Shown here: positions 1 through 13,189 of the stretch, piece by piece
Layout of the letters: the number at the start of each line of letters is the position of its first letter
Position numbering within the stretch: the stretch's first letter is position 1
From: Casuarina equisetifolia
Taxonomy: Eukaryota; Streptophyta; Magnoliopsida; Fagales; Casuarinaceae
DNA length: 64,000 bases
NCBI GenBank assembly: GCA_028551475.1
Contig: CM052362.1
Location: forward strand, 6,385,354-6,449,353
Reading direction: 5' to 3'
Program-made: the position numbers and the translations under genes
Notes under the pieces: model-generated
What the model was told of the DNA's origin: nothing
The model's database searches: none
The model's input: the letters and a program-made list of their open reading frames with translations, nothing else

Positions 1-71
1 AAGGTAATCTAACTCAGAGATACAGTGTTACTGTGTTGATGTCATTCTTGAGTAATTCATGTGTCAAACCT

Positions 72-475
72 TTATGGGAAAGAATCAGCTATTGACCATG
101 TAGGAATTAAATGAGAGTACTCAAAGAACACTGATGTGCTTTGTTTAAGGAAATTTTTCTGACATTTGTCAAGGCCGTTCTCATCCACCTCCTGGTACAT
201 TAAAGAGCTTGGACATTCGCAAAGATTCCAAACAAAGGTGTCCTTAGAAGCCAAATCCAGCCCATGCATTGGGTTCAGACTTTGTGGTGCTGCAGGCTCA
301 TACAACTCAGCTAGGGGAGGGACAAAGTCTGTTGGGAACGATGCCATCCCACTTAAACGAAAATGACTCATCTCATTCTGAAAGACCACTGTTATCCCTA
401 AGATCTCTAGTTGTTGTTGCGGAGATTCATTGTTGTCCCAACTCACTGAAGGAGTTGAATTGAAAGAAATCAAGC
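72..475 (-). CDS. Possible internal exon of an unidentified gene running off the left edge
   Basis: An open frame of about 135 codons ends at 72. Its composition is protein-like (runs such as FVPPLAELYEPAAPQSLNP, then WNLCECPSSLM). No ATG opens it; the frame starts at a TTG. A plausible splice acceptor (ctaattgctaag) lies just upstream at about 476-487, so an internal exon is likelier than a first exon. An in-frame Met at about residue 46 is the other possible start. I do not recognise the family. The downstream exon, if any, would lie outside the window. It is on the same strand as the alpha-tubulin gene to its right. Confidence 0.3.
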
Positions 476-482
476 TTAGCAA

Positions 483-1130
483 TTAGGGTACAATTTGTTC
501 TTGGTTTTTTGGTGGATGGGGTCAATTCCATCATCGTTTTCCCTAATTTTCTTTTAGGGAAACCTTGTTTGTTGCAATGAATCTATTGGTACCCAGAGAC
601 AAACTAGAAATGAGGTTGGCCTTGGTCTCCGAGTCCCTGTTGAAGAGCATGGCCTGTTCGGCCACGGCGTTTGGAGCGATTTGAAGAGCCTAATCCTGGA
701 AGATCATTACCACACGTCGCTTCACGTTCCGCTGGGAAATCGACATCCCCCGTACAGGCCAAGAGGCCCTTGCTAGCAGCTCTTAGCAGTGGGACGTGAA
801 TGATCGAGTGTCTTGACGAATTTCGTTTTTGTTCAAACAAAGTCGAGTCTAGAGACAGCAAAACACGCAGAGAAAAAAATGCTTGCCGCCTTTGACAGAT
901 GCCAACGTCTAAGGACAAAAAGAAAGGAATACCACCCGCCACAATTTGAGAATAGAGAAAAGGTGAAATAGAAAGGAATACCAACCACCAGTATTAGGTA
1001 ATACCAATAGCATCACGCAATGCGAGTAGCATTAACATAGAAACAACAGGTTTTGTTCGAAACTGAAAGGCACGTAACGCCAGACTGAAATACAAAGAAC
1101 AGATAAACCACCCACATAGCAACTCAGATC
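483..1130. other. Intergenic stretch with the alpha-tubulin 3'UTR
   Basis: The right part (about 900-1130) should hold the 3'UTR of the minus-strand tubulin gene. The minus strand of about 604-984 is open in one frame but has no recognisable domain and no clear start. I see no other gene. Confidence 0.4.
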
Positions 1131-3416
<2,286 letters not shown>

Positions 3417-3560
3417 TTTCGCAGGAAAGTGAATGAAAATCTAGAGAAACGTAGAGAAACAAAGAAAGTTCACACAGGCTCTCACTGAAAATCGAAGGCG
3501 TTTATCAAGACGCCTTCTTGTGAAAATCCTTGGTGATGGATCTGAGAGTGCTTCCGAAGC

Positions 3561-3572
3561 GATTATATATAG
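3561..3572 (-). promoter_or_regulatory. TATA box of the alpha-tubulin gene
   Basis: The minus strand reads CTATATATAATC about 145 bp upstream of the tubulin ATG. This fits a TATA box with transcription starting near 3535 and a 5'UTR of about 120 bp. Placement is inferred from distance only. Confidence 0.6.
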
Positions 3573-4130
3573 CGGGATACACACCGCAGGAGATATTTAA
3601 CTAGGGTTGGTGGTTAAGGCTGTCATTGGTGGTTGGCGTAACCAACATGGTAACCATGGTTTGGCACTTTGGATTTTGAATTTTTTTGAACTTTGCCGCC
3701 CGACGGCCCACTGAGGCGTCGCCCGCTCTGTTTGGATGCGAGGATTAAGCATTAGATATTTCCGTTGGAGCTTACGAATAATACAAAAAAATGGTGACAG
3801 GCTTCTTTCACGTGTCGATGATAGTGGATGGGTATGATCAAGTCTTACCAGTACAAGCAACCGTGACGTTCCAACAAGGTAAATATCATTCCACGATTCG
3901 GTGGTAAGATATCTCTGTTCGAACATTCTTAAAGATTAATCATATATCTCTAACAAATAAGCACTATTCGAAAAGATAGTCACAAGCAAAAAAATAATCT
4001 TTTGGCTTAAGATATAACAACAATGCAACTAGTAGCTAATAAGAAAAAATCTTGATTTACCCAAAGACTTGACTCTTTTAACTAAAGATGTAGAAAGAAT
4101 GCAACTGCTAAAAAGTAGGTGTGAAATATA

Positions 4131-4440
4131 GATGCCTCTACAACCTAAGAACAAAAAGAGTATGATTGGTGGTTGAGAAATAAGTATTGGGATCAAGCTC
4201 TTTTGTGACTTTTGGTGGCCATAAAAATGCCCCACTCCTATTTTAAAAACAATCATTGTTAAGACTAGTCAACCACCAAAAAATAAAGACACTTAAACAT
4301 ATAGATGCTTTTACAACCTAAGAACAGAAAGAGTATGATTGCTTGTTGAGATTAAGTATTGGGATCAAGCTCCTTTGTAACTTTTGGTGGTTACACAAAT
4401 GTCTAATATTTATTTTAAAAATGATCATTGTTAATATTAA
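4131..4440. repeat. Tandem duplication, two copies of about 137 bp, period 173 bp
   Basis: 4131-4266 and 4304-4440 align over most of their length (shared words: acaacctaagaaca, aaagagtatgatt, aagtattgggatcaagctc). The second copy has scattered substitutions. The flanking 3600-4130 and 4440-4830 hold no gene that I can support. Confidence 0.8.
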
Positions 4441-5370
4441 TCATATAAGATGAGATAACATTTTTTTTAATATAAAATTATCATTTTTTATTACAACTCA
4501 CACACATGAAATGAAAATGAACGTTTTGAATCCCTACCTGTTGGACAAGCGGGTTAGGGGCACTTAATGTTTTTGCCATAGGCTAAAAGGGAAACCCCTA
4601 GAATGAGATACATTACAATGAAATTGTCGTGATTCAAAATGTAATAAAAATATTGTTTGATTTAACTTTAATACCATATTTAAAATATTCAACTCTATTG
4701 CTTAAAATCAACCACTGAAAAATAAAAACATCCAAACAAAAGGAAGATACAAAACTAAAAGATTAACGACGTGAAATAATTTTTAACAAACAAATAAAAG
4801 AAAAACTATCTGACATAGTGAGACCTCACTTCACTGCAGCTTATTTGACGTCTGATTTCAGCAATGGCACTGGTGCTCTCGATGTACGCAAACAGGAAAT
4901 GAGAGCGGTTGGTTTCCAGGAGAGTTTAAAGCAGAGAGTGACAGGAAACAAAGCACAGATTAATGATGCAAGCCTTGGACAGAACTGCCACTTCCTTTCA
5001 AAATTTGGTTTGCAGCATTTGTCAGCTAAGAATGGATAGAATACATCCGTTAAAGAACATTTGATCAACATGAGGTACGAGGAGCCAAATAAGTTAGGAG
5101 AAACTAAGCAGGCCCTAAATTCACTCTTCTACAGACCCGATCACAATAATCAAACTTGATGAGAGATATCTTTGAAGATATGGGAGTGGCCTGGCACCCC
5201 ATACCTATAGTTACAGTTCTTCCTGCTCTTACTCATCTGCTACATCAATATAATACAACATCATGAGAATAGGTTACTGTGGCTGTTGATGCACAAAGAT
5301 GTTTTCCAATGACGAGAGCATTCTGCAGCCGGCTCGACATTCTTGACTCTGACTGCTCCTCTTATTAAGG
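4441..5370. other. Intergenic stretch downstream of the SHW1-family gene
   Basis: Contains short unconvincing frames on both strands at about 4820-5070. None has a recognisable domain. Probably spacer plus sequence beyond the SHW1-family poly(A) site. Confidence 0.35.
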
Positions 5371-5375
5371 GTCTC

Positions 5376-5381
5376 TTTATT
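5376..5381 (-). terminator. Poly(A) signal candidate of the SHW1-family gene
   Basis: AATAAA on the minus strand about 50 bp after the SHW1-family stop codon at 5432-5434. A 3'UTR this short is plausible. Confidence 0.45.
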
Positions 5382-5431
5382 GTTGTGTGGTGTGATATTT
5401 TGCAAGAATTCCTAACTATGGAGAGGAAGAA

Positions 5432-8400
5432 TCAAGTGGAAGAAGGCTGTGCACCCGTCCACGCACGGCGATCATCGTCAAATTCGTTCAACTTCTGGTT
5501 GCGGACTTCTTGTAGGTAAGCTATACCAGTCCATATCCCACGAATAAGCAAGATGCTCACAAACACTACACTTCCAATAGTGCAAATAACCTGGATTTTA
5601 CACACACAGGGAAAATGAATAACAAATTCAATTTATGCCAAAAAAGGGGGAAAACACAGGACCAATTCAATCTCAAATAACAAAAAGTACTACAGATTAT
5701 ATTTTAAGGAAAATACCAAAAACAGGAAATGCAGCATTGACACGCAAACCTGAGCTTTAGATAGCATGCTTCTTATCTTATTTTCGGTATACATACTGCA
5801 GCTCATGCTAAATCAGAGGTACAACAATACTGGCATAAGGTGGACGCAGCATAATCTTAGAAACCAGAATAATTACAGAGCTTCCCACAGAAGCCCATAG
5901 ATTGGCATTAGCTCCATTGCCTCTTCTGTTATATCATATGCAAGCAGTATCTCCCTACAGTAACTCTCAAGAGCAGGAAAAAGAAAATATATTCTACAGC
6001 TCACTTTTAGTCTCTCTGTAACGTAATTAAGGAGTACTGTGTCCGTCCCTTCCCTTCCTTCCTTCCTTCCTTCACAAAAAAAAAAAAAAAAAAAGCTCCT
6101 TCTTTACTCCCTTCTGCCCAATTTATCCAAAGCAGGATTAAGCCAAATCTTCCACAAGCAAAGAAGACTGACTGCTCACTAAAATTAGCCATAGAGAACA
6201 CAAAGAAGAGCACGAACAATTAGACAGTCACTTTCGTCCTACACTGGACTTTGAGAGCCCCGATGTTCATTGATGGCCAATCAAAACATTGAACGCGACA
6301 GAGGTATCCAGAACAATATTTGGACTAAACGTGACAAAATTCTCCGCAGAGCCAAAACTTTGCAGATTATAGAACAGGCAAGACAAATATGTTCTCAGAG
6401 AATGGTTCCTCCTGCATACAGAGACAACTTCAAACCCAGCAGAGCTTTTGAAAATTGGTCTGACTAAAGGTATAAATTTCTTATTTAGATGGAATATAAC
6501 ATTATTTGACTATTCTGCCTATTCTACCTTCATTCTGGCTTTGATGGAGCATTGTGGCAGTGAAGGAACAGCTCGCAACTTGTGAGCAGTGGATTGGCTC
6601 TTGGTTATAGGAAAGCGAATTCAGGCACAATCTAAGGATTGATAGATGAATTGGGGATTGATTGAGTGCCCTATTAGAGAAGGCCGATTGGTAGACCCAA
6701 TATCTATCAGTATTTGCGATCTGGGGTGTACCCAGGGAACTTATAATGCCTCTACATTGAGGGAAAACCTGCTCTATTTAACAAAGGAGAAGTGCACTTT
6801 TGCATAACCTCTCCTTTCCTTGGGCAATGGAAGAATCACAAATAGGTGCAGGGACAGGTTGATAGTGCAAGATCTCTGATTACATGGTCTTAAGCTGGGC
6901 ACAGTACTCAACAATGGTCATATCCCCCTAACAAAGATTTGGAACTTCTTATTCAAGCTGGAATGTCTTAGTACTCCCAAATAAAGAACATAGAGATAAA
7001 AACATTCCTATTTAGCTGATGCCATAATCATAAGACTAGTAGCTATAGTAGGCACAATTGCAGAGAGAAGCCATGACAGGACCAGCATATTCTGTCCATC
7101 CAGAAATCCATATAAGAGACTGGTTACTTCTTCGAATACATAATACAAGGAGGCAATGAATATGGAATGGTTGTATACTGAGGCAATGTTATTCTTTTTT
7201 TCAGCCAAAAGCCTATGATTGCTGGTGTGCCAATTGCTCAGATCAAAATCCCTAAAGGTGGCGGGAAGGAAAGCCAATCAGATAAGAAGATTTGTTGTCA
7301 AACTTGGAGGGTGCTTTCCAAGATGCAGAATCATCACTCACACTCTTATTGAGCTTCTTTCCATATGGTGATTAACTGGTATTGTTCACACATTAACAGA
7401 AAATTGAAAGCATTGATAGCAATGCCAGAACATTCTTGTCCATTTTACCATATATCATATAGGAAGGCATACATGGCCAAATAGCACTTAATACCAAAGA
7501 TGTAGATCGTCCTCATTTCAACACCTTAACACGGCACCAGCACAGAAATAATAACTAAAAAGGCTTAAAAAGGTTAAATATCAATGTGCAATAAGTGCAA
7601 GAGTAATAGTCGTTCTTAGAGCGTATTGACACCATATAGCCCAAGGAAGAAAATAAGGAGACTAAAACTTAGCCATTTCCCGTGTTGGAAGAGCTGTGGA
7701 CAAGACTTATATAGCATCTAATACAAGTGCACATGATTGCATTCAACAAAGACTAGAATAATTTAAGCACTACCATTTGACCTCCCTGCAATGTAAACTT
7801 TCTTCCTTTTGTGATGACACATGGACTCAAGAGGAGCAAAAACTGAAAATTTACACCAACCACCCGCATTTAGTATGTGGGCAATATCCCCAGAATCTCT
7901 ATTCATATCCAGCTTATAAATTTACTGATATCAGGAATTTCTTCCGCACACGAATCACACGCATGGCTACTTTGATCATTCTTACATTAAACTTGAATTG
8001 ATGAAAGCCCTGTAATTATCTCTAGAATTGACAGACGGGATCACAAATGGACCAAACAGGTACCGTCTCCAAGGTTCAACAGCTTCATAGTTTCTATTTA
8101 TAACAAAATTTTCACTGGCAGCTTGAAACCAGGTAGAACCATCCACTAACGAAGACTAAAGAAACACTAGTCACGATATAGTTTTTAGAAAGCACAGGTA
8201 CCAAATACCAACGACAACGATATACACTTCAGAACTAAACAGAACAAAACGAGGTAATACATAACTACATAATATATGCATAAGTAGATGTAGACATAGA
8301 TATCGTTACCTCGAGAAATGCCTTCAAAACCCACAGAAAAGCCAGCATCAATACTCCATTCACAGAGAACCCCACCTGCGTCACCAAAAACCACGCCGCT

Positions 8401-8942
8401 TGATGATTTTTTGTTTTCCAGCGGAACCGAAGCTACAGGGCTTAAAGAGTGAGTCTTACCAATCTGGTGGAAATAGAAATGGGCAGAACTGATCGTACGG
8501 CCCTGCGGGCTCGCTTTGAGATCTTCTTAAACATGTTCTCAACAAACCGAACGAGCAGATCCAAACTCCTATCTTCGTCGTCGTCGTCGTCCTCGTCTCC
8601 CTCTTCATCCTCGTCGTCGTCAAACTGGGACGCAATCGAACGGCCCCAACTGCGGGGATCATCTATAAGACCGTCACTCCCCTAAAAGCCCCCAAAAAAT
8701 TAAGACAGTTAATAGGAAATCAAGAAAGAGAGCGAAAGCAACAGATTTAGAGAAGGAGCAAAAGGAAAGGAACCGGAGTAAAATTGGAGTTCCTCCTGGA
8801 AGCGTGCAGGCGAGGGAGGGTTTCCAAGGGGCAGAAGCGTTGGAGGCCGGATTCGACGATAAGAACGGGGTTGAAAATATGGTTGCTGAGACAGACGGAA
8901 AGAGGAGAGCGAGGGAAGCGAGGGGGTCGCCGAGAATGACAT
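5432..8942 (-). CDS. SHW1: SHORT HYPOCOTYL IN WHITE LIGHT 1 (SHW1)-family protein, 4 exons
   Basis: Best model on the minus strand: exons 8942-8774, 8662-8460, 8375-8310 and 5590-5432, giving 198 aa. Exon 1 encodes a Ser/Arg-rich, acid-poor leader beginning MSFSATPSLPSLSSFRLSQQ that resembles a plastid transit peptide. Exon 2 has DDPRSWGRSI, a strongly acidic run of Asp/Glu, then RSLDLLVRFVENMFKKISKR and a basic stretch. Exons 3 and 4 encode two hydrophobic segments (VNGVLMLAFLWVLKAFLE and TIGSVVFVSILLIRGIW) and the tail ends RAWTGAQPSST. I recognise this body as the SHW1 family, whose Arabidopsis member is reported as a light-signalling regulator; the membrane segments argue for a membrane location. 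The exon 2 acceptor is uncertain: sites at 8676 and 8681 pair with other exon 1 frames, and I chose 8662 because it joins the Met-initiated leader. Intron 3 is 2.7 kb. Confidence 0.7.
5591..8309 (-). other. Large intron 3 of the SHW1-family gene
   Basis: A 2.7 kb GT-AG interval between the two hydrophobic exons. It contains a CCTT microsatellite followed by an A-run at about 6047-6095. Several small frames (for example 6270-6467 and 7777-8001 on +) show no domain. I see no nested gene. Confidence 0.6.
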
Positions 8943-9059
8943 GACGAGGAATCTCCGGTGGACGGAGGTTCAAAGAAAGAGCCGTGAGAGGCAGGAGGCT
9001 CTGGTTAGTCAACAAGGGCGACGGAAGGGCATGTCGTTTAGCTCCGGGTGTCGCACGAC

Positions 9060-9596
9060 GTGACCTTTCTCCACAACAGAAACCACATGCCACGTCTAGC
9101 TCCACAGAACGCGCAGACTCTGACACCCACTGGCATGCAAGTCTTTGTAATTTCTTACCTTCCCAAACACAGATTCGTCTCCTTTCTTGTCACACAACGC
9201 TACTGCTCGAAAAGCTTCAAAGGGCAAAATGAAATTTCGTATAGAAAAGCGTAATTTCGCTCGATTCTCGACCTCAACTTTGGATTGAGGAAGAAAATGC
9301 AATGTAGGAAGAAAGATTGAAGCGCAGAGGCAAAGTTACGCAATCGTAGAAATAATGGATACTGCAATTTTCATCTTATTTTCTAAGTACAAAGATTGTT
9401 CTTCAACAAGATCAACTCTTGTAAAAGGTCAATATGCATTTTTTTTTTTAATTTCTCATAGAATTTAGCCAATGCGGATGACCGCACCCATCTTGACAAA
9501 GTGCATCAACAAAACTTTATCTTTTGGAAACATCAATCAAGATTCTGGAATGGAACCCCTGTTGCTTGCTGCATTGCACCTGCTGAGAATCTCGAC
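9060..9596. other. Spacer between the SHW1-family gene and F-box gene A
   Basis: 9105-9410 has a counterpart at 35262-35365 in the second block copy (shared cgcgcagact, tgacaccca, ggcatgcaa and ttattttctaagtacaaag). 9440-9720 has no counterpart there and includes the exon-like sequence listed next. Confidence 0.5.
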
Positions 9597-9721
9597 TCAT
9601 GGTTCATTCCTCAAAAATGCCACTGCTTTAGCATCTTGGTAGCTAAACATCCAGCGCAGCTGTGAAGCTGAACTGCAGGCTTGGATGATTGAATAAGCGG
9701 AAGCTTTCACATCAAAACTCT
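9597..9721 (-). CDS. Orphan terminal exon-like sequence, 40 codons plus stop
   Basis: After a plausible acceptor (aatatctttttag) the minus strand reads SFDVKASAYSIIQACSSASQ followed by LRWMFSYQDAKAVAFLRNEP and a stop. The composition looks like real protein rather than chance, but I cannot name the family and see no partner exon. It lies between the 3' end of F-box gene A and SHW1. It could be a captured exon, or a rarely used 3' exon of F-box gene A. Confidence 0.25.
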
Positions 9722-9947
9722 AAAAAGATATTGTTATTACAAGCAATATAAATTATGAACAAAGCCAATCCACAGCAAATGCACCCGTAAATCAGAACTA
9801 AACCCTGTACTTCAAAAAACTAAGCTTTGGTTCTTGCAAAAGCAGTAAACAGAAACTTTTAAGAGAAAACTACGCTTCTGTGACCTTTCATTTGATTCGC
9901 AGGTCGAATGTGAGGCTTATTCGTTACAAATACATGGGATATCCGGA

Positions 9948-11395
9948 CTAGACACGGGATCCTCCTAGATGATAACGGGGCGTTAAGTTCCTCCGCAGAG
10001 GGTGCAACCGCGGAACCCCGCCGGATGGTCCCGCTCGAGAAGCCATCCACGCCCGGTCATAGTCTCCACCCACCATGTAAGGAGTGCCGAATGGATGGCG
10101 CTCATGGTAAAGGGGCCTCAATACGCTGTGAAACCTTGCCCACACTCCGGCCCCCTTCCTCTTCTTCTTGTTCTCCCAAAACGAAGCAAACTTGCTCTTC
10201 CAGTCAAAATATCCCTGCGTTACGGTGTTTTGTCCAGCCTCCTCGACATACTTTCCTTTCCACAACTCATTGTTGGAGGACAGGAATTGCAGCTCAGAAC
10301 ACACGCACCCCACTTTTGCAAGATCCACGCCAGGAAGATACTCTAGAATCTTGAGTTTCAGATCCGCAGGGAGGCGAATGAAGCAGGGCGGAGGAACCAG
10401 ACCAGCCCTTTCACAAAGATCAATCAACAGTGGCAATGCCAATCCATCCTTCACAATCTTCCAAAACTCAAAAATCTCAGTTTCCGGGTACCCATCGTCT
10501 TCGTTAGTTCTATCAACCGAATCATTTTTTGCTAAACTTATGGCCGGCACAAACCTGTTCTCATTCAAACACACCCTGTACAACCCCGATCCGGCCTTAG
10601 ACAAAGACCCATAGATATTGATAAAGTGCCCTAAACTCTGAAACTTCAAAACAACACTTTCAACCGCATTAACAAAATCACCAGAGCCATGTTGTAGTAG
10701 CTCAGGCAGAGTGTACCAAAGCGATACCGAGAAAGCGTTCGAAGGCCACTCGTCTGAAACTTGCAACCGGTCGACCCGCAGACCGGTGACCGAATCGATA
10801 CCGACGAAGCCAGACTCCAAAAGAACCGCGTGAACCCCGATTACCAACAGCCTATGGTCACCACCATAGTCGCCCTGCTCCTCGCTCAGCACCCTCTTCA
10901 GAAAACAACGCTCCGAAAACTTCTTGACCATGGAAGCCGACCCATCATCCATCTCCATCATTTCGGCACCAGAAAAATCCACGGTTTCTTCGTTTTCCGA
11001 GTTGAAAACAACGGAACCACCCTCTTCCTGAGCCATTGTCGAATCGTTCATATGGCAATCTGCAATCTCAGGCCCCAACAACGAAAAGTCTCCAACGGGG
11101 GTTCCTTGACTGGAGGGAATTTCTTCCATGATGGGAGATTCCCGAGGAATTTCAGACGGAGCTTGTAGATCAGCGGAATTTGGGGCTAGGGCTTGAGGTG
11201 GTTGTTGGACCGACTTGGAATTGGAATCGGAATTGGGGGCTAGGGTTTGAGAAGAAGACGAGGAGAAAGCGGTGGGGTTGAGGGTGAAGAAAATAAGGTC
11301 GCCGGAGGTGACACCGAGGGACTGGAGCGAAGCTTCGGGTGAGGACGCGTCGAGTTCGTCCTTGCGATTGAGGGAGAAATGAATAGAAGTGGAAG

Positions 11396-11426
<31 letters not shown>

Positions 11427-11540
11427 GGAAGACGACATTGATTGAGCCAGCGTTAACTTCAGTTGCCGGAAAGTAAAAGGCGGAGGAACATCGATTTTCA
11501 GAGTTTCTTTGGATTCGAGAGATCGGAGTCTCAGCTTCAT
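9948..11540 (-). CDS. SKIP22: SKIP22/FBXO7-type F-box protein, copy A, single exon, 530 aa
   Basis: Predicted substrate-recognition subunit of an SCF ubiquitin ligase. The N-terminus (MKLRLRSLESKETLKID... to about residue 92) is the ubiquitin-like fold of this family, interrupted by a poly-Ser run. Residues about 210-385 match the PI31/FBXO7-type region (LLVIGVHAVLLESGFVGID, SLWYTLPELL, FEFWKIVKDGLALPLLIDLC). The F-box is at about residues 388-430 (IRLPADLKLKILEYLPGVDL, then VCSEL and NELWK). The tail has the GGDYDR motif and ends YHLGGSRV. I chose the Met at 11540 because the family begins MKLRLRS; a further in-frame Met lies at 11558. No disruption is seen, so it is probably functional. A paralogue lies at 35812-37494 and a decayed copy at 46952-47908. 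Confidence 0.88.
11391..11425. repeat. GAA/TTC microsatellite coding for poly-Ser in F-box gene A
   Basis: An uninterrupted (gaa)n run on + is read on the minus strand as a Ser run within the ubiquitin-like domain. Copy B has a much shorter, interrupted version at about 37300-37330. Confidence 0.85.
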
Positions 11541-11559
11541 GGTTACCTTGCGAAACAAG

Positions 11560-11894
11560 GAATTGGGGATTTGATCGTCAAAGGAAAACCGTACGAGAAA
11601 CGATGTGATGCGCGAGGACCTTAAAACTGAACCAGTCTGTAAAATGAAAATATTAAAAAAAAAAAAAAAAAGTCTCCAAAATCTGCCACGTACATATCAA
11701 ATTCAGCGAATTTGCCACGTCACTCAATGGCCTATTCAGTAGTCAATATCCTTTTAAGTTCATATCTCCTGTAACTTAAACCTTTTAATTAAGTACTAAT
11801 CTCAGAGGAAACATGGTCATTTCGCAAATATCATAAGAATTTGTATTAACTTGAATTAACTGTTCCTACATTTTGCAATGTAATTAAAAAAAAA
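11560..11894. other. 5' flank of F-box gene A
   Basis: Contains two A-runs (about 11654-11671 and 11885-11898). The stretch about 11672-11720 (aaatctgccacgtacatatc) is also present just upstream of F-box gene B at about 37510-37550, so the shared block extends beyond the coding region. No gene seen. Confidence 0.5.
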
Positions 11895-12357
11895 AAAACT
11901 TGAGAAGATAAGTAAACTTGATGTTAATTTGGGAGTTTTTTGTTAATAGCTTTCCACTAATCTCAACAGAAACTTGGGTATCAAATTTATTTCACAAGAT
12001 CCTGATCATTTTACATAAACATGGCACTACAAGTATATGCCACATTACGAAACCCGTTCATTGTATTCTAGTTCTTTCTAGAGCATTGACTTCTTTACTT
12101 TTGACGAGTAAGCAACTACAGGCCATTGTGAAAGCAATACTCTGGCGGAGACTCTGGCTCTGGTTTATCCACACCATCAACATTCCTAAGCCAGTATGTC
12201 TGCTTTAAGGTAGCTGTGTGCTTCGGAAGGTCGTCCATCACGGGGAACCCAGAGGGCTGAGTCCCTTGTATTTTTGCTATTGGTTGAGCTTCCTGGCCTT
12301 TTCTGCCAACCGTCCCCTGCCTGCTTGCTGAAGCCACGCTCCATCCTCATAGCTTGC
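11895..12357 (-). pseudogene. LEA-like gene, truncated copy A (exon 2 plus 3' flank)
   Basis: The coding remnant is 12116-12357 on the minus strand and ends PEYCFHNGL like copies B and C. Relative to copies B and C it has an internal deletion that removes the core motif WVPHPRTGVYFPEGHE. Exon 1 is missing: similarity stops at 12357, exactly where the exon 2 acceptor would be, and BRR2-like sequence begins. The 3' flank from 11895 matches 16898-17122 closely, so this copy and copy B are recent paralogues. Probably non-functional. Confidence 0.8.
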
Positions 12358-13090
12358 TAGTAGGGGAGCTGAGCGGAGAAAAGAAGCCACTGCAAAGATT
12401 CCGGTTGATGAATGATACCTGCGATGAAAAGGTAATGGCTGTAGCAGGAAAGAATCAAGTCCTTATTTTTGTCCACTCATGGAAAGAAACAGCAAGAGTA
12501 GCTCGTGTTATATGTAATACTGCCCTTGCTAACGATACTCTTGGTAGATTTTTGAAAGAGGACAGTGAAAGTAGTGAGATTCTCCAGGCTCATTTAGAAT
12601 TTGTTAAGAATAATGACCTTAAAGATCTGCTTCCATGTATAATGAGCATTTAAAGCCTACTATGGGAGATGTCGAGCTTTGTTGGTTGTTTTCATTCAGT
12701 GAAGAAATTCAAATATGTTACAGTGCCGCTGCATGAGAAGATGGACCTAGCAGCGCTTTTGGATAGCGTTCCTATTCCCATTAAGGAAAGCTCGAAGGAG
12801 CCTAGTGCCAAGATCAATGTTTTGCTACAGGCATATATTTCACGGTTGAAGGTTAAATGCCTTTCTTTAACATCTGACATGGTGTTCATAACTCAGAGTG
12901 CAGGACGACTTATGCGAGCTCTTTTTGAGATGGCTTTGAAACGTGGATGGACACTTTGAACTTGTGCAAAATGGTTAACAAGAGTTAGAGAAGGGTTTAG
13001 CCTGGGAAAAGTCTTATGACCTTTCATCTCAGGAGATAGGGGAGCTTATTTACAGCCCAAGGATGGGGACACTTCATAAATTTATGCGTT
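12358..13090 (+). pseudogene. BRR2: BRR2-type U5 snRNP RNA-helicase gene fragment
   Basis: The + strand encodes segments I recognise from the first helicase cassette of plant Brr2 (DExH-box spliceosomal helicase): KKPLQRFRLMND, VLIFVHSWKETARVAR, LANDTLGRFLKEDSESSEIL, NNDLKDLLP, then after an internal gap [60 protein letters not shown], and finally DLSSQEIGELIYSP. Motif III/IV-type sequence is present, but the DExH core and the IHHAGM segment are absent. Frames change more than once. It is a gene fragment without a promoter or start, possibly captured by a transposon or retro-derived. The real BRR2 gene is not in this window. Confidence 0.8.
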
Positions 13091-13189
13091 GGCGTAGCGT
13101 ACGAGGGTAAAAACATATCCCTTTGTGACGTGGAGAATGATATTCATGTTAGTCTCCCTTGAATTTCAACATTATTTAAATGTTCTAAA

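Noticed and set aside
604-984. 126-codon minus-strand frame
   Set aside because: No recognisable domain, and it overlaps the presumed tubulin 3'UTR side. Another frame (ALQIAPNAVAEQAM...) looks slightly protein-like, but I could not tie it to a gene.
4818-5071. Overlapping frames on both strands near the SHW1 3' side
   Set aside because: No splice context and no family resemblance; likely 3' flank.
8449-8685. + strand frame rich in Ser opposite SHW1 exon 2
   Set aside because: The Ser run is the antisense of the acidic Asp/Glu tract of SHW1.
10002-11168. Several + strand frames of 70-150 codons opposite F-box gene A (and 35866-37543 opposite gene B)
   Set aside because: They are antisense shadows of a GC-richer coding region and match no family.
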